From Gammaproteobacteria bacterium (lineage in GTDB: Bacteria > Pseudomonadota > Gammaproteobacteria > SZUA-229), in contig JARFQK010000290.1 in the NCBI GenBank assembly GCA_029287815.1, positions 1-6,657 of the forward strand: a stretch of 6,657 nt of DNA. The letters are read 5' to 3'. The notes beneath the pieces are model-generated. The model searched no databases. It saw nothing but the letters and a program-made list of their open reading frames with translations, and was not told the origin of the DNA. The first letter of the stretch is position 1; every line of letters begins with the position of its first letter. Positions 5,901 to 6,657 of the stretch are shown here, in pieces. The position numbers were made by a program, and so were the translations under genes.

Positions 5901-6380
5901 ATGGACGTCACTGACCGTAGAATTTTGGATCTCCTGCAGTCCGATGCTAGCCTGACGGTCAAGGAGATAGCCGACCAGGTTCATCTGTCCACGACACCCT
6001 GCTGGAAACGTATCCAGAAGATGGAGGAAAGCGGGTTCATAAGAGCCAGGGTTGCCCTGCTTGATCCCGACAAGGTCAACGCCGGCGTGACCGTTTTTGT
6101 CGCAATCAAAGCCAGCCAGCACAGCAGGGACTGGATCGACCGATTCCACGAAGCCGTTGCCGCACTGCCCGAGATCATGGAGGCCTACCGGATGAGTGGC
6201 GATATCGATTATCTATTGCGAGTCGCTGTGCGCGACATCGGTGCCTATGATCGGTTCTACAAAAAGCTGATTGACAGAATCCATCTGTCAGACGTTACCT
6301 CCAGTTTTGCGATGGAACAGATCAAATACACCACAGCCCTGCCAATCAACCTCAATGATAACGTGAGCCAGATGGCTTGA
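5901..6380 (+). CDS. Lrp/AsnC family transcriptional regulator, DecR/YbaO-like
   Basis: A 159-residue, full-length Lrp/AsnC protein. The N-terminal winged helix-turn-helix covers about 1-50 (DRRILDLLQSDASLTVKEIA, then LSTTPCWKRIQKMEESGFI). The C-terminal RAM ligand-binding and oligomerisation domain covers about 64-150, with MSGDIDYLLRV (98-108). The segments TTPCWKR (31-37) and SDVTSSFAMEQIKYTT (130-145) match, from memory, E. coli DecR (YbaO), which senses cysteine and activates its detoxification; that function is not shown here because no cysteine desulfidase or dehydratase gene is nearby. It should bind DNA as an oligomer and respond to a small molecule, probably an amino acid. The ATG lacks a Shine-Dalgarno sequence and follows an AT-rich stretch, so a leaderless or weakly translated mRNA is possible. 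The start fits the family because the DNA-binding domain begins directly. It is divergent from the 5325-5738 gene. Confidence 0.93.
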   Translation: MDVTDRRILDLLQSDASLTVKEIADQVHLSTTPCWKRIQKMEESGFIRARVALLDPDKVNAGVTVFVAIKASQHSRDWIDRFHEAVAALPEIMEAYRMSGDIDYLLRVAVRDIGAYDRFYKKLIDRIHLSDVTSSFAMEQIKYTTALPINLNDNVSQMA

Positions 6381-6400
6381 CCAAGACAGCCAGATCACAG

Positions 6401-6438
6401 CCAGGTTTGCGGAACCGCTGCAACTCGTTGAAACCTGG
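6401..6438 (+). terminator. Branched hairpin downstream of the Lrp-family gene, possible terminator
   Basis: CCAGGTTT (6401-6408) pairs perfectly with AAACCTGG (6431-6438). Inside the outer stem are two mini-hairpins, GCG-GAAC-CGC (6409-6418) and CAA-CTCG-TTG (6421-6430), giving a possible three-way junction. A second weak hairpin, CTGAA-AATA-TTCAG (6447-6460), is followed by TTTT. Together they are the best candidates for ending the regulator's transcript. No covariation evidence is available. Confidence 0.35.
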
Positions 6439-6486
6439 AGCCTTTCCTGAAAATATTCAGTTTTACCAATGCTTGGGCATTATTCC

Positions 6487-6657
6487 CTAACCCGCATTTC
6501 TCACCAGGCGGCGCTATATCCTGATAAGGCATTGGTCTCTTTGAAGAAAATCCTGATGATCAAAATACAGTGTGTTTTTCAAGCATGCCTATCACGGTTC
6601 AGGCTAGTCTTCGCGTCCGTAGGCTTGCTCTTCACTCAAACCGTAGCTATGGCTACG
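6487..6657. mobile_element. MITE-like element, second copy, cut by the window edge
   Basis: Begins CTAACCCGCATTTCTCACC, differing from the end of the 4955-5202 element by one base, and matches the reverse complement of bases 5202 down to 5031 over 171 versus 172 bases. By eye roughly four-fifths of positions agree, with the first 27 bases and the last 35 almost or fully identical and the part around 6514-6560 most diverged. It is therefore in the opposite orientation to the first copy. TA occurs at 6488-6489. The other end lies beyond the window. Confidence 0.8.

Noticed and set aside
5805..6149. 114-residue minus-strand open frame opposite the Lrp-family gene
   Set aside because: Most of it is antisense to a clearly conserved regulator, and the remainder runs into the AT-rich spacer.

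Overview
The window looks like a chromosomal segment of a gammaproteobacterium. The Lrp-family regulator closely resembles Escherichia coli DecR/YbaO, and the other proteins (YbdK-type amidoligase, YdcF/DUF218 membrane protein, di-haem peroxidase lipoprotein) are common there. The intergenic DNA is rich in palindromic dispersed repeats. Species cannot be assigned from sequence alone.

Left part (1-2267, plus strand): the C-terminal end of an unidentified membrane protein, then a two-gene operon. The first gene is an N-formylglutamate amidohydrolase-family hydrolase. The second is a YbdK/GCS2 carboxylate-amine ligase whose ATG overlaps the preceding TAA by one base. No histidine-utilisation genes are visible, so the hydrolase may act on the product of the ligase rather than in histidine breakdown.

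Centre (2261-4713, minus strand): a predicted exported, lipid-anchored di-haem cytochrome c peroxidase/MauG-family protein converges on the ligase gene. The two stop codons sit in the two arms of a perfect 27-bp palindrome. Upstream of it lies a small YdcF/DUF218 membrane protein.

Repeat block (about 4825-5299): no gene is seen. It holds a short relic repeat, then a pair of inverted outer repeats, and inside them a 248-bp MITE-like element with 22-bp perfect terminal inverted repeats containing flanking TA dinucleotides. A second, partial copy of this element starts at 6487 and runs off the right edge in the opposite orientation.

Right part (5325-6380): an unrecognised 137-residue protein on the minus strand is divergent from a DecR-like Lrp/AsnC regulator, across a very AT-rich spacer. 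The two MITE copies bracket this pair.

The most notable signal is the repeat family. Two structurally different elements (the 2261-2318 palindrome and the 248-bp MITE) begin with the same TA-(A/G)CCCGCAT end. Removing the palindrome together with one TA in silico gives a clean site in which both convergent genes still stop at the same residue. No transposase is present in the window.
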